Shown here: positions 12,233-26,200 of the stretch, in pieces
Layout of the letters: every line of letters begins with the position of its first letter
How positions within the stretch are numbered: the stretch's first letter is position 1
From: Siphonodentalium dalli
Lineage: Eukaryota > Mollusca > Scaphopoda > Gadilida > Siphonodentaliidae
Reading direction: 5' to 3'
Assembly: GCA_032622095.1 (NCBI GenBank)
Contig: CP136064.1
Span: 1,984,001 to 2,048,000, forward strand
DNA: 64,000 bases
The notes under the pieces: generated by a model
The model's database searches: none
Told to the model about the DNA's origin: nothing
The model's input: only the letters and a program-made list of their open reading frames with translations
Translations under genes and position numbers: made by a program

Positions 12233-15209
12233 ATGGTGGAGTACGGTTGGATATTTTCAATTTGGCGCATGTTTCTCCATACCGCGCCATGTCAAATCTG
12301 GCCATATCCGAATCGGGTTGTCATTTACAATGACTGCAGAAAATATATATCTTCATGGTGGAATGCAAATGTATGTTTAAAGGAACAGATGTATCTCAAC
12401 TTAAAGGGACATAAGTAACACAGTCACCAACTTTAAGGGGTGTCTGATATAGACTGGTTCCATGGTGGAGTACGGTTGGATATTTTCTATTTGGCGCATG
12501 TTTCTCCATACCGCGCCATGTCAAATCTGGCCATATCCGAATCGGGTTGTCATTTACAATGACTACAGAAAATAAATATCTTCATGTTGGAATGCAAATG
12601 TATGTTTAAAGGAACAGATGTATCTCAACTTAAAGGGACATAAGTAACACAGTCACCAACTTTAAGGGGTGTCTGCTATAGACTGGTTCCATGGTGGAGT
12701 ACGGTTGGATATTTTCAATTTGGCGCATGTTTCTCCATACCGCGCCATGTCAATTCTGGCCATATCCGAATCGGGTTGTCATTTACAATGACTGCAGAAA
12801 ATATATATCTTCATGGTGGAATGCAAATGTATGTTTAAAGGAACAGATGTATCTCAACTTAAAGGGACATAGGTAACACAGTCACCAACTTTAAGGGGTA
12901 TCTGCTATAGACTGGTTCCATGGTGGAGTACGGTTGGATATTTTCAATTTGGCGCATGTTTCTCCATACCGCGCCATGTCAAATCTGGCCATATCCGAAT
13001 CGGGTTGTCATTTACAATAACTGCAGAAATTAAATATCTTCATGTTGGAATGCAAATGTATGTTTAAAGGAACAGATGTATCTCAACTTAAAGGGACATA
13101 AGTAACACAGTCACCAACTTTAAGGGGTGTCTGATATAGACTGGTTCCATGGTGGAGTACGGTTGGATATTTTCAATTTGGCGCATGTTTCTCCATACCG
13201 CGCCATGTCAATTCTGGCCATATCCGAATCGGGTTGTCATTTACAATGACTACAGAAAATAAATATCTTCATGTTGGAATGCAAATGTATGTTTAAAGGA
13301 ACAGATGTATCTCAACTTAAAGGGACATAAGTAACACAGTCACCAACTTTAAGGGGTGTCTGATATAGACTGGTTCCATGGTGGAGTACGGTTGGATATT
13401 TTCAATTTGGCGCATGTTTCTCCATACCGCGCCATGTCAATTCTGGCCATATCCGAATCGGGTTGTCATTTACAATGACTACAGAAAATAAATATCTTCA
13501 TGTTGGAATGCAAATGTATGTTTAAAGGAACAGATGTATCTCAACTTAAAGGGACATAAGTAACACCGTCACCAACTTTAAGGGGTGTCTGCTATAGACT
13601 GGTTCCATGGTGGAGTACGGTTGGATATTTTCAATTTGGCGCATGTTTCTCCATACCGCGCCATGTCAAATCTGGCCATATCCGAATCGGGTTGTCATTT
13701 ACAATGACTGCAGAAAATAAATATCTTCATGTTGGAATGCAAATGTATGTTTAAAGGAACAGATGTATCTCAACTTAAAGGGACATAAATAGCACAATCA
13801 CCAACTTTAAGGGGTATCTGCTATAGACTGGTTCCATGGTGGAGTACTGTTGGATATTTTCAATTTGGCGCATGTTTTTCCATACCGCGCCATGTCAAAT
13901 CTGGCCATATCCGAATCGAGTTGTCATTTACAATGACTACAGAAAATAGATATCTTCTTGTTGGAATGCAAAAGTATGTTTAAAGGAACAGATGTAACTC
14001 AACTTAAAGGGACATAAGTAACACAGTCACCAACTTTAAGGGGTATCTGATTTAGACTGGTTCCATGGTGGAGTACGGTTGGATATTTTCAATTTGGCGC
14101 ATGTTTCTCCATACCGCGCCATGTCAAATCTGGCCATATCCGAATCGGGTTGTCATTTACAATGTCTACAGAAAACAAATATCTTCATGTTGGAATGCAA
14201 ATGTATGTTTAAAGGAACAGATGTATCTCAACTTAAAGGAACATAAGTAACACAGTCACCAACTTTAAGGGGTATCTGCTATAGACTGGTTCCATGGTGG
14301 AGTACGGTTGGATATTTTCAATTTGGCGCATGTTTCTCCATACCGCGCCATGTCAAATCTGGCCATATCCGAATGGGGTTGTCATTTACAATGACTGCAG
14401 AAAATATATATCTTCATGTTGGAATGCAATTGTATGTTTAAAGGAACAGATGTATCTCAACTTAAAGGGACATAACTAACACAGTCACCAACTTTAAGGG
14501 GTATCTGCTATAGACTGGTTACATGGTGGAGTACGATTGGATATTTTCAATTTTGCGCATGTTTCTCCATACCGCGCCATGTCAAATCTGGCCATATCCG
14601 AATCGGGTTGTCATTTACAATGACTGCAGAAAATATATATCTTCATGGTGGAATGCAAATGTATGTTTAAAGGAACAGATGTATCTCAACTTAAAGGGAC
14701 ATAGGTAACACAGTCACCAACTTTAAGGGGTATCTGCTATAGACTGGTTCCATGGTGGAGTACGGTTGGATATTTTCAATTTGGCGCATGTTTCTCCATA
14801 CCGCGCCATGTCAAATCTGGCCATATCCGAATCGGGTTGTCATTTACAATGACTGCAGAAAATAAATATCTTCATGTTGGAATGCAAATGTATGTTTAAA
14901 GGAACAGATGTATCTCAACTTAAAGGGACATAAGTAACACAGTCACCAACTTTAAGGGGTGTCTGATATAGACTGGTTCCATGGTGGAGTACGGTTGGAT
15001 ATTTTCAATTTGGCGCATGTTTCTCCATACCGCGCCATGTCAATTCTGGCCATATCCGAATCGGGTTGTCATTTACAATGACTACAGAAAATAAATATCT
15101 TCATGTTGGAATGCAAATGTATGTTTAAAGGAACAGATGTATCTCAACTTAAAGGGACATAAATAACACAATCACCAACTTTAAGGGGTATCTGCTATAG
15201 ACTGGTTCC
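12233..15209 (+). repeat. Satellite stretch dominated by the single-K cassette
   Basis: Thirteen monomers. They include TTTTCTATTT at 12462, CAATTC/CATAGG at 12691, CAATTC copies at 13149 and 13378, the CGAG/GTAACTC monomer at 13836 and the K-type at 14065. The K-type is followed by GHN (14294), CATAGG (14523), TGCAG/AAATAAAT (14752) and CAATTC (14981). This is the same cassette as at 559, 2162 and 5138. Private changes include CACCGTC near 13566 and GAATGGGG near 14375. Confidence 0.75.
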
Positions 15210-15435
15210 ATGGTGTACTGTTGGATATTTTCAATTTGGCGCATGTTTTTCCATACCGCGCCATGTCAAATCTGGCCATATCCGAATCGGGTTGTCATTT
15301 ACAATGTCTACAGAAAACAAATATATTCATGTTGGAATGCAAATGTATGTTTAAAGGAACAGATGTATCTCAACTTAAAGGGACATAAGTAACACAGTCA
15401 CCAACTTTAAGGGGTATCTGCTATAGACTGGTTCC
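15210..15435 (+). repeat. Chimeric 226-bp monomer with a 3-bp deletion
   Basis: The front half matches the TACTGTT/GTTTTTCC subtype and the back half matches the K-type (GTCTACAG, AACAAAT). The switch therefore lies between monomer positions 44 and 101. Three bases are missing near the start (TGGTGTACTG instead of TGGTGGAGTACTG). It takes the place of the first K of a K-doublet, 683 bp before the K at 15893. The next monomer (15436) starts with ATA instead of ATG. Confidence 0.75.
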
Positions 15436-18400
15436 ATAGTGGAGTACGGTTGGATATTTTCAATTTGGCGCATGTTTCTCCATACCGCGCCATGTCAAAT
15501 CTGGCCATATCCGAATCGGGTTGTCATTTACAATGACTACAGAAAATAAATATCTTCATGTTGGAATGCAAATGTATGTTTAAAGGAACAGATGTATCTC
15601 AACTTAAAGGGACATAAATAACACAATCACCAACTTTAAGGGGTATCTGCTATAGACTGGTTCCATGGTGGAGTACTGTTGGATATTTTCAATTTGGCGC
15701 TTGTTTTTCCATACCGCGCCATGTCAAATCTGGCCATATCCGAATCGGGTTGTCATTTACAATGACTACAGAAAATAGATATCTTCTTGTTGGAATGCAA
15801 TAGTATGTTTAAAGGAACAGATGTAACTCAACTTAAAGGGATTAAGTAACACATTCACCAACTTTAAGGGGTATCTGATTTAGACTGGTTCCATGGTGGA
15901 GTACGGTTGGATATTTTCAATTTGGCGCATGTTTCTCCATACCGCGCCATGTCAAATCTGGCCATATCCGAATCGGGTTGTCATTTACAATGTCTACAGA
16001 AAACAAATATCTTCATGTTGGAATGCAAATGTATGTTTAAAGGAACAGATGTATCTCAACTTAAAGGGACATAAGTAACACAGTCACCAACTTTAAGGGG
16101 TATCTGCTATAGACTGGTTCCATGGTGGAGTACGGTTGGATATTTTCAATTTGGCGCATGCTTCTCCATACCGCGCCATGTCAAATCTGGCCATATCCGA
16201 ATCGGGTTGTCATTTACAATGACTGCAGAAAATATATATCTTCATGTTGGAATGCAAATGTATGTTTAAATGAACAGATGTATCTCAACTTAAAGGGACA
16301 TAACTAACACAGTCACCAACTTTAAGGGGTATCTGCTATAGACTGGTTACATGGTGGAGTACGGTTGAATATTTTCAATTTGGCGCATGCTTCTCCATAC
16401 CGCGCCATGTCAAATCTGGCCATATCCGAATCGGGTTGTCATTTACAATGACTGCAGAAAATAAATATCTTCATGTTGGAATGCAAAGGTATGTTTAAAG
16501 GAACAGATGTATCTCAACTTAAAGGGACATAAGTAACACAGTCACCAACTTTAAGGGGTGTCTGATATAGACTGGTTCCATGGTGGAGTACGGTTGGATA
16601 TTTTCAATTTGGCGCATGTTTCTCCATACCGCGCCATGTCAATTCTGGCCATATCCGAATCGGGTTGTCATTTACAATGACTACAGAAAATAAATATCTT
16701 CATGTTGGAATGCAAATGTATGTTTAAAGGAACAAATGTATCTCAACTTAAAGGGACATAAGTAACACAGTCACCAACTTTAAGGGGTGTCTGATATAGA
16801 CTGGTTCCATGGTGGAGTACGGTTGGATATTTTCAATTTGGCGCATGTTTCTCCATACCGCGCCATGTCAAATCTGGCCACATCCGAATTGGGTTGTCAT
16901 TTACAATGACTACAGAAAATAAATATCTTCATGTTGGAATGCAAATGTATGTTTAAAGGAACAGATGTATCTCAACTTAAAGGGACATAAATAACACAAT
17001 CACCAACTTTAAGGGGTATCTGCTATAGACTGGTTCCATGGTGGAGTACGGTTGGATATTTTCAATTTGGCGCATGTTTTTCCATACCGCGCCATGTCAA
17101 ATCTGGCCATATCCGAATCGGGTTGTCATTTACAATGACCACAGAAAATATATATCTTCTTGTTGGAATGCAAATGTATGTTTAAAGGAACAGATGTATC
17201 TCAACTTAAAGGGACATAAGTAACACAGTCACCAACTTTAAGGGGTATCTGATTTAGACTGGTTCCATGGTGGAGTACGGTTGGATATTTTCAATTTGGC
17301 GCATGTTTCTCCATACCGCGCCATGTCAAATCTGGCCATATCCGAATCGGGTTGTCATTTACAATGTCTACAGAAAACAAATATCTTCATGTTGGAATGC
17401 AAATGTATGTTTAAAGGAACAGATGTATCTCAACTTAAAGGGACATAAGTAACACAGTCACCAACTTTAAGGGGTATCTGCTATAGACTGGTTCCATGGT
17501 GGAGTACGGTTGGATATTTTCAATTTGGCGCATGTTTCTCCATACCGCGCCATGTCAAATCTGGCCATATCCGAATCGGGTTGTCATTTACAATGACTAC
17601 AGAAAATAAATATCTTCATGTTGGAATGCAAATGTATGTTTAAAGGAACAGATGTATCTCAACTTAAAGGGACATAAATAACACAATCACCAACTTTAAG
17701 GGGTATCTGCTATAGACTGGTTCCATGGTGGAGTACTGTTGGATATTTTCAATTTGGCGCTTGTTTTTCCATACCGCGCCATGTCAAATCTGGCCATATC
17801 CGAATCGGGTTGTCATTTACAATGACTACAGAAAATAGATATCTTCTTGTTGGAATGCAATAGTATGTTTAAAGGAACAGATGTAACTCAACTTAAAGGG
17901 ATTAAGTAACACATTCACCAACTTTAAGGGGTATCTGATTTAGACTGGTTCCATGGTGGAGTACGGTTGGATATTTTCAATTTGGCGCATGTTTCTCCAT
18001 ACCGCGCCATGTCAAATCTGGCCATATCCGAATCGGGTTGTCATTTACAATGTCTACAGAAAACAAATATCTTCATGTTGGAATGCAAATGTATGTTTAA
18101 AGGAACAGATGTATCTCAACTTAAAGGGACATAAGTAACACAGTCACCAACTTTAAGGGGTATCTGCTATAGACTGGTTCCATTGTGGAGTACGGTTGGA
18201 TATTTTCAATTTGGCGCATGCTTCTCCATACCGCGCCATGTCAAATCTGGCCATATCCGAATCGGGTTGTCATTTACAATGACTGCAGAAAATATATATC
18301 TTCATGTTGGAATGCAAATGTATGTTTAAATGAACAGATGTATCTCAACTTAAAGGGACATAACTAACACAGTCATCAACTTTAAGGGGTATCTGCTATA

Positions 18401-19097
18401 GACTGGTTACATGGTGGAGTACGGTTGGATATTTTCAATTTTGCGCATGTTTCTCCATACCGCGCCATGTCAAATCTGGCCATATCCGAATCGGGTTGTC
18501 ATTTACAATGACTGCAGAAAATAAATATCTTCATGTTGGAATGCAAAGGTATGTTTAAAGGAACAGATGTATCTCAACTTAAAGGGACATAAGTAACACA
18601 GTCACCAACTTTAAGGGGTGTCTGATATAGACTGGTTCCATGGTGGAGTACGGTTGGATATTTTCAATTTGGCGCATGTTTCTCCATACCGCGCCATGTC
18701 AATTCTGGCCATATCCGAATCGGGTTGTCATTTACAATGACTACAGAAAATAAATATCTTCATGTTGGAATGCAAATGTATGTTTAAAGGAACAGATGTA
18801 TCTCAACTTAAAGGGACATAAGTAACACAGTCACCAACTTTAAGGGGTATCTGCTATAGACTGGTTCCATGGTGGAGTACGGTTGGATATTTTCAATTTG
18901 GCGCATGTTTCTCCATACCGCGCCATGTCAAATCTGGCCATATCCGAATCGGGTTGTCATTTACAATGACTGCAGAAAATATATATCTTCATGGTGGAAT
19001 GCAAATGTATGTTTAAAGGAACAGATGTATCTCAACTTAAAGGGACATAACTAACACAGTCACCAACTTTAAGGGGTATCTGCTATAGACTGGTTAC
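15210..19097 (+). repeat. 9-monomer higher-order repeat, about 1.8 imperfect copies
   Basis: K-doublets at 15210/15893 and 17267/17953 are 2057-2060 bp apart. Shared markers are GCGCTTG with CAATAG (15665, 17725), the 1-bp-deleted GGGATTAAG near 15838 and 17898, GCTTCTCC with TAAATGAAC (16122, 18182) and CAAAGG (16351, 18411). The copies diverge from about 16809/18869. In copy 1 the monomer at 16351 carries TTTGGCGCATGCTTC, while the counterpart at 18411 carries TTTTGCGCATGTTTC. Confidence 0.7.
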
Positions 19098-19326
19098 ATG
19101 GTGGAGTACGGTTGGATATTTTCAATTTGGCGCATGTTTTTCCATACCGCGCCATGTCAAATCTGGCCATATCCGAATCGGGTTGTCATTTACAATGACT
19201 GCAGAAAATATATATCTTCATGGTGGAATGCAAATGTATGTTTAAAGGAACAGATGTATCTCAACTTAAAGGGACATAAGTAACACAGTCACCAACTTTA
19301 AGGGGTGTCTGATATAGACTGGTTCC

Positions 19327-22300
19327 ATGGTGGAGTACGGTTGGATATTTTCTATTTGGCGCATGTTTCTCCATACCGCGCCATGTCAAATCTGGCCATA
19401 TCCGAATCGGGTTGTCATTTACAATGACTACAGAAAATAAATATCTTCATGTTGGAATGCAAATGTATGTTTAAAGGAACAGATGTATCTCAACTTAAAG
19501 GGACATAAGTAACACAGTCACCAACTTTAAGGGGTGTCTGCTATAGACTGGTTCTATGGTGGAGTACGGTTGGATATTTTCAATTTGGCGCATGTTTCCC
19601 CATACCGCGCCATGTCAAATCTGGCCATATCCGAATTGGGTTGTCATTTACAATGACTACAGAAAATAAATATCTTCATGTTGGAATGCAAATGTATGTT
19701 TAAAGGAACAGATGTATCTCAACTTAAAGGGACATAAATAACACAATCACCAACTTTAAGGGGTATCTGCTATAGACTGGTTCCATGGTGGAGTACTGTT
19801 GGATATTTTCAATTTGGCGCATGTTTTTCCATACCGCGCCATGTCAAATCTGGCCATATCCGAATCGGGTTGTCATTTACAATGACTACAGAAAATAGAT
19901 ATCTTCTTGTTGGAATGCAAATGTATGTTTAAAGGAACAGATGTATCTCAACTTAAAGGGACATAAGTAACACAGTCACCAACTTTAAGGGGTATCTGAT
20001 TTAGACTGGTTCCATGGTGGAGTACTGTTGGATATTTTCAATTTGGCGCATGTTTCTCCATACCGCGCCATGTCAAATCTGGCCATATCCGAATCGGGTT
20101 GTCATTTACAATGTCTACAGAAAACAAATATCTTCATGTTGGAATGCAAATGTATGTTTAAAGGAACAGATGTATCTCAACTTAAAGGGACATAAGTAAC
20201 ACAGTCACCAACTTTAAGGGGTATCTGCTATAGACTGGTTCCATGGTGGAGTACGGTTGGATATTTTCAATTTGGCGCATGTTTCTCCATACCGCGCCTT
20301 GTCAAATCTGGCCATATCCGAATCGGGTTGTCATTTACAATGACTACAGAAAATAAATATCTTCATGTTAGAATGCAAATGTATGTTTAAAGGAACAGAT
20401 GTATCTCAACTTAAAGGGACATAAATAACACAATCACCAACTTTAAGGGGTATCTGCTATAGACTGGTTCCATGGTGGAGTACTGTTGGATATTTTCAAT
20501 TTGGCGCTTGTTTTTCCATACCGCGCCATGTCAAATCTGGCCATATCCGAATCGGGTTGTCATTTACAATGACTGCAGAAAATAAATATCTTCATGGTGG
20601 AATGCAAATGTATGTTTAAAGGAACAGATGTATCTCAACTTAAAGGGACATAAGTAACACAGTCACCAACTTTAAGGGGTGTCTGATATAGACTGGTTCC
20701 ATGGTGGAGTACGGTTGGATATTTTCTATTTGGCGCATGTTTCTCCATACCGCGCCATGTCAAATCTGGCCATATCCGAATCGGGTTGTCATTTACAATG
20801 ACTACAGAAAATAAATATCTTCATGTTGGAATGCAAATGTATGTTTAAAGGAACAGATGTATCTCAACTTAAAGGGACATAAGTAACACAGTCACCAACT
20901 TTAAGGGGTGTCTGCTATAGACTGGTTCCATGGTGGAGTACGGTTGGATATTTTCAATTTGGCGCATGTTTCCCCATACCGCGCCATGTCAAATCTGGCC
21001 ATATCCGAATCGGGTTGTCATTTACAATGACTACAGAAAATAAATATCTTCATGTTGGAATGCAAATGTATGTTTAAAGGAACAGATGTATCTCAACTTA
21101 AAGGGACATAAATAACACAATCACCAACTTTAAGGGGTATCTGCTATAGACTGGTTCCATGGTGGAGTACTGTTGGATATTTTCAATTTGGCGCATGTTT
21201 TTCCATACCGCGCCATGTCAAATCTGGCCATATCCGAATCGGGTTGTCATTTACAATGACTACAGAAAATAGATATCTTCTTGTTGGAATGCAAATGTAT
21301 GTTTAAAGGAACAGATGTATCTCAACTTAAAGGGACATAAGTAACACAGTCACCAACTTTAAGGGGTATCTGATTTAGACTGGTTCCATGGTGGAGTACT
21401 GTTGGATATTTTCAATTTGGCGCATGTTTCTCCATACCGCGCCATGTCAAATCTGGCCATATCCGAATCGGGTTGTCATTTACAATGTCTACAGAAAACA
21501 AATATCTTCATGTTGGAATGCAAATGTATGTTTAAAGGAACAGATGTATCTCAACTTAAAGGGACATAAGTAACACAGTCACCAACTTTAAGGGGTATCT
21601 GCTATAGACTGGTTCCATGGTGGAGTACGGTTGGATATTTTCAATTTGGCGCATGTTTCTCCATACCGCGCCTTGTCAAATCTGGCCATATCCGAATCGG
21701 GTTGTCATTTACAATGACTACAGAAAATAAATATCTTCATGTTGGAATGCAAATGTATGTTTAAAGGAACAGATGTATCTCAACTTAAAGGGACATAAAT
21801 AACACAATCACCAACTTTAAGGGGTATCTGCTATAGACTGGTTCCATGGTGGAGTACTGTTGGATATTTTCAATTTGGCGCTTGTTTTTCCATACCGCGC
21901 CATGTCAAATCTGGCCATATCCGAATCGGGTTGTCATTTACAATGACTGCAGAAAATAAATATCTTCATGGTGGAATGCAAATGTATGTTTAAAGGAACA
22001 GATGTATCTCAACTTAAAGGGACATAAGTAACACAGTCACCAACTTTAAGGGGTGTCTGATATAGACTGGTTCCATGGTGGAGTACGGTTGGATATTTTC
22101 TATTTGGCGCATGTTTCTCCATACCGCGCCATGTCAAATCTGGCCATATCCGAATCGGGTTGTCATTTACAATGACTACAGAAAATAAATATCTTCATGT
22201 TGGAATGCAAATGTATGTTTAAAGGAACAGATGTATCTCAACTTAAAGGGACATAAGTAACACAGTCACCAACTTTAAGGGGTGTCTGCTATAGACTGGT

Positions 22301-23219
22301 TCCATGGTGGAGTACGGTTGGATATTTTCAATTTGGCGCATGTTTCCCCATACCGCGCCATGTCAAATCTGGCCATATCCGAATCGGGTTGTCATTTACA
22401 ATGACTACAGAAAATAAATATCTTCATGTTGGAATGCAAATGTATGTTTAAAGGAACAGATGTATCTCAACTTAAAGGGACATAAATAACACAATCACCA
22501 ACTTTAAGGGGTATCTGCTATAGACTGGTTCCATGGTGGAGTACTGTTGGATATTTTCAATTTGGCGCATGTTTTTCCATACCGCGCCATGTCAAATCTG
22601 GCCATATCCGAATCGGGTTGTCATTTACAATGACTACAGAAAATAGATATCTTCTTGTTGGAATGCAAATGTATGTTTAAAGGAACAGATGTATCTCAAC
22701 TTAAAGGGACATAAGTAACACAGTCACCAACTTTAAGGGGTATCTGATTTAGACTGGTTCCATGGTGGAGTACGGTTGGATATTTTCAATTTGGCGCATG
22801 TTTCTCCATACCGCGCCATGTCAAATCTGGCCATATCCGAATCGGGTTGTCATTTACAATGTCTACAGAAAACAAATATCTTCATGTTGGAATGCAAATG
22901 TATGTTTAAAGGAACAGATGTATCTCAACTTAAAGGGACATAAGTAACACAGTCACCAACTTTAAGGGGTATCTGCTATAGACTGGTTCCATGGTGGAGT
23001 ACGGTTGGATATTTTCAATTTGGCGCATGTTTCTCCATACCGCGCCATGTCAAATCTGGCCATATCCGAATCGGGTTGTCATTTACAATGACTACAGAAA
23101 ATAAATATCTTCATGTTGGAATGCAAATGTATGTTTAAAGGAACAGATGTATCTCAACTTAAAGGGACATAAATAACACAATCACCAACTTTAAGGGGTA
23201 TCTGCTATAGACTGGTTCC
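19327..23219 (+). repeat. 6-monomer higher-order repeat (1374 bp), about 2.8 copies
   Basis: Units begin at 19327, 20701 and 22075, each opening with the TTTTCTATTT monomer. The order is then CCCC type (19556, 20930, 22304), TACTGTT/AAATAGAT (19785, 21159, 22533), K-type (20014, 21388, 22762) and a GACTACAG monomer (20243, 21617, 22991). The first two K monomers have the TACTGTT front and the third has TACGGTT. The first two copies share a private CCTTGTC (near 20299 and 21673). Copy 3 switches to the K-doublet order after 23220. Confidence 0.85.
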
Positions 23220-26200
23220 ATGGTGGAGTACTGTTGGATATTTTCAATTTGGCGCTTGTTTTTCCATACCGCGCCATGTCAAATCTGGCCATATCCGAAT
23301 CGGGTTGTCATTTACAATGACTACAGAAAATAGATATCTTCTTGTTGGAATGCAATAGTATGTTTAAAGGAACAGATGTAACTCAACTTAAAGGGATTAA
23401 GTAACACATTCACCAACTTTAAGGGGTATCTGATTTAGACTGGTTCCATGGTGGAGTACGGTTGGATATTTTCAATTTGGCGCATGTTTCTCCATACCGC
23501 GCCATGTCAAATCTGGCCATATCCGAATCGGGTTGTCATTTACAATGTCTACAGAAAACAAATATCTTCATGTTGGAATGCAAATGTATGTTTAAAGGAA
23601 CAGATGTATCTCAACTTAAAGGGACATAAGTAACACAGTCACCAACTTTAAGGGGTATCTGCTATAGACTGGTTCCATGGTGGAGTACGGTTGGATATTT
23701 TCAATTTGGCGCATGCTTCTCCATACCGCGCCATGTCAAATCTGGCCATATCCGAATCGGGTTGTCATTTACAATGACTGCAGAAAATATATATCTTCAT
23801 GTTGGAATGCAAATGTATGTTTAAATGAACAGATGTATCTCAACTTAAAGGGACATAACTAACACAGTCACCAACTTTAAGGGGTATCTGCTATAGACTG
23901 GTTACATGGTGGAGTACGGTTGGATATTTTCAATTTTGCGCATGTTTCTCCATACCGCGCCATGTCAAATCTGGCCATATCCGAATCGGGTTGTCATTTA
24001 CAATGACTGCAGAAAATAAATATCTTCATGTTGGAATGCAAAGGTATGTTTAAAGGAACAGATGTATCTCAACTTAAAGGGACATAAGTAACACAGTCAC
24101 CAACTTTAAGGGGTGTCTGATATAGACTGGTTCCATGGTGGAGTACGGTTGGATATTTTCAATTTGGCGCATGTTTCTCCATACCGCGCCATGTCAATTC
24201 TGGCCATATCCGAATCGGGTTGTCATTTACAATGACTACAGAAAATAAATATCTTCATGTTGGAATGCAAATGTATGTTTAAAGGAACAGATGTATCTCA
24301 ACTTAAAGGGACATAAGTAACACAGTCACCAACTTTAAGGGGTATCTGCTATAGACTGGTTCCATGGTGGAGTACGGTTGGATATTTTCAATTTGGCGCA
24401 TGTTTATCCATACCGCGCCATGTCAAATCTGGCCATATCCGAATCGGGTTGTCATTTACAATGACTGCAGAAAATAAATATCTTCATGTTGGAATGCAAA
24501 TGTATGTTTAAAGGAACAGATGTATCTCAACTTAAAGGGACATAAGTAACACAGTCACCAACTTTAAGGGGTGTCTGATATAGACTGGTTCCATGGTGGA
24601 GTACGGTTGGATATTTTCAATTTGGCGCATGTTTCTCCATACCGCGCCATGTCAATTCTGGCCATATCCGAATCGGGTTGACATTTACAATGACTACAGA
24701 AAATAAATATCTTCATGTTGGAATGCAAATGTATGTTTAAAGGAACAGATGTATCTCAACTTAAAGGGACATAAGTAACACAGTCACCAACTTTAAGGGG
24801 TGTCTGCTATAGACTGGTTCCATGGTGGAGTACGGTTGGATATTTTCAATTTGGCGCATGTTTCTCCATACCGCGCCATGTCAAATCTGGCCATATCCGA
24901 ATCGGGTTGTCATTTACAATGACTACAGAAAATAAATATCTTCATGTTGGAATGCAAATGTATGTTTAAAGGAACAGATGTATCTCAACTTAAAGGGACA
25001 TAAATAACACAATCACCAACTTTAAGGGGTATCTGCTATAGACTGGTTCCATGGTGGAGTACTGTTGGATATTTTCAATTTGGCGCATGTTTTTCCATAC
25101 CGCGCCATGTCAAATCTGGCCATATCCGAATCGAGTTGTCATTTACAATGACTACAGAAAATAGATATCTTCTTGTTGGAATGCAAAAGTATGTTTAAAG
25201 GAACAGATGTAACTCAACTTAAAGGGACATAAGTAACACAGTCACCAACTTTAAGGGGTATCTGATTTAGACTGGTTCCATGGTGGAGTACGGTTGGATA
25301 TTTTCAATTTGGCGCATGTTTCTCCATACCGCGCCATGTCAAATCTGGCCATATCCGAATCGGGTTGTCATTTACAATGTCTACAGAAAACAAATATCTT
25401 CATGTTGGAATGCAAATGTATGTTTAAAGGAACAGATGTATCTCAACTTAAAGGAACATAAGTAACACAGTCACCAACTTTAAGGGGTATCTGCTATAGA
25501 CTGGTTCCATGGTGGAGTACGGTTGGATATTTTCAATTTGGCGCATGTTTCTCCATACCGCGCCATATCAAATCTGGCCATATCCGAATCGGGTTGTCAT
25601 TTACAATGACTGCAGAAAATATATATCTTCATGTTGGAATGCAAATGTATGTTTAAAGGAACAGATGTATCTCAACTTAAAGGGACATAACTAACACAGT
25701 CACCAACTTTAAGGGGTATCTGCTATAGACTGGTTACATGGTGGAGTACGGTTGGATATTTTCAATTTTGCGCATGTTTCTCCATACCGTGCCATGTCAA
25801 ATCTGGCCATATCCGAATCGGGTTGTCATTTACAATGACTGCAGAAAATATATATCTTCATGGTGGAATGCAAATGTATGTTTAAAGGAACAGATGTATC
25901 TCAACTTAAAGGGACATAGGTAACACAGTCACCAACTTTAAGGGGTATCTGCTATAGACTGGTTCCATGGTGGAGTACGGTTGGATATTTTCAATTTGGC
26001 GCATGTTTCTCCATACCGCGCCATGTCAAATCTGGCCATATCCGAATCGGGTTGTCATTTACAATGACTGCAGAAAATAAATATCTTCATGTTGGAATGC
26101 AAATGTATGTTTAAAGGAACAGATGTATCTCAACTTAAAGGGACATAAGTAACACAGTCACCAACTTTAAGGGGTGTCTGATATAGACTGGTTCCATGGT

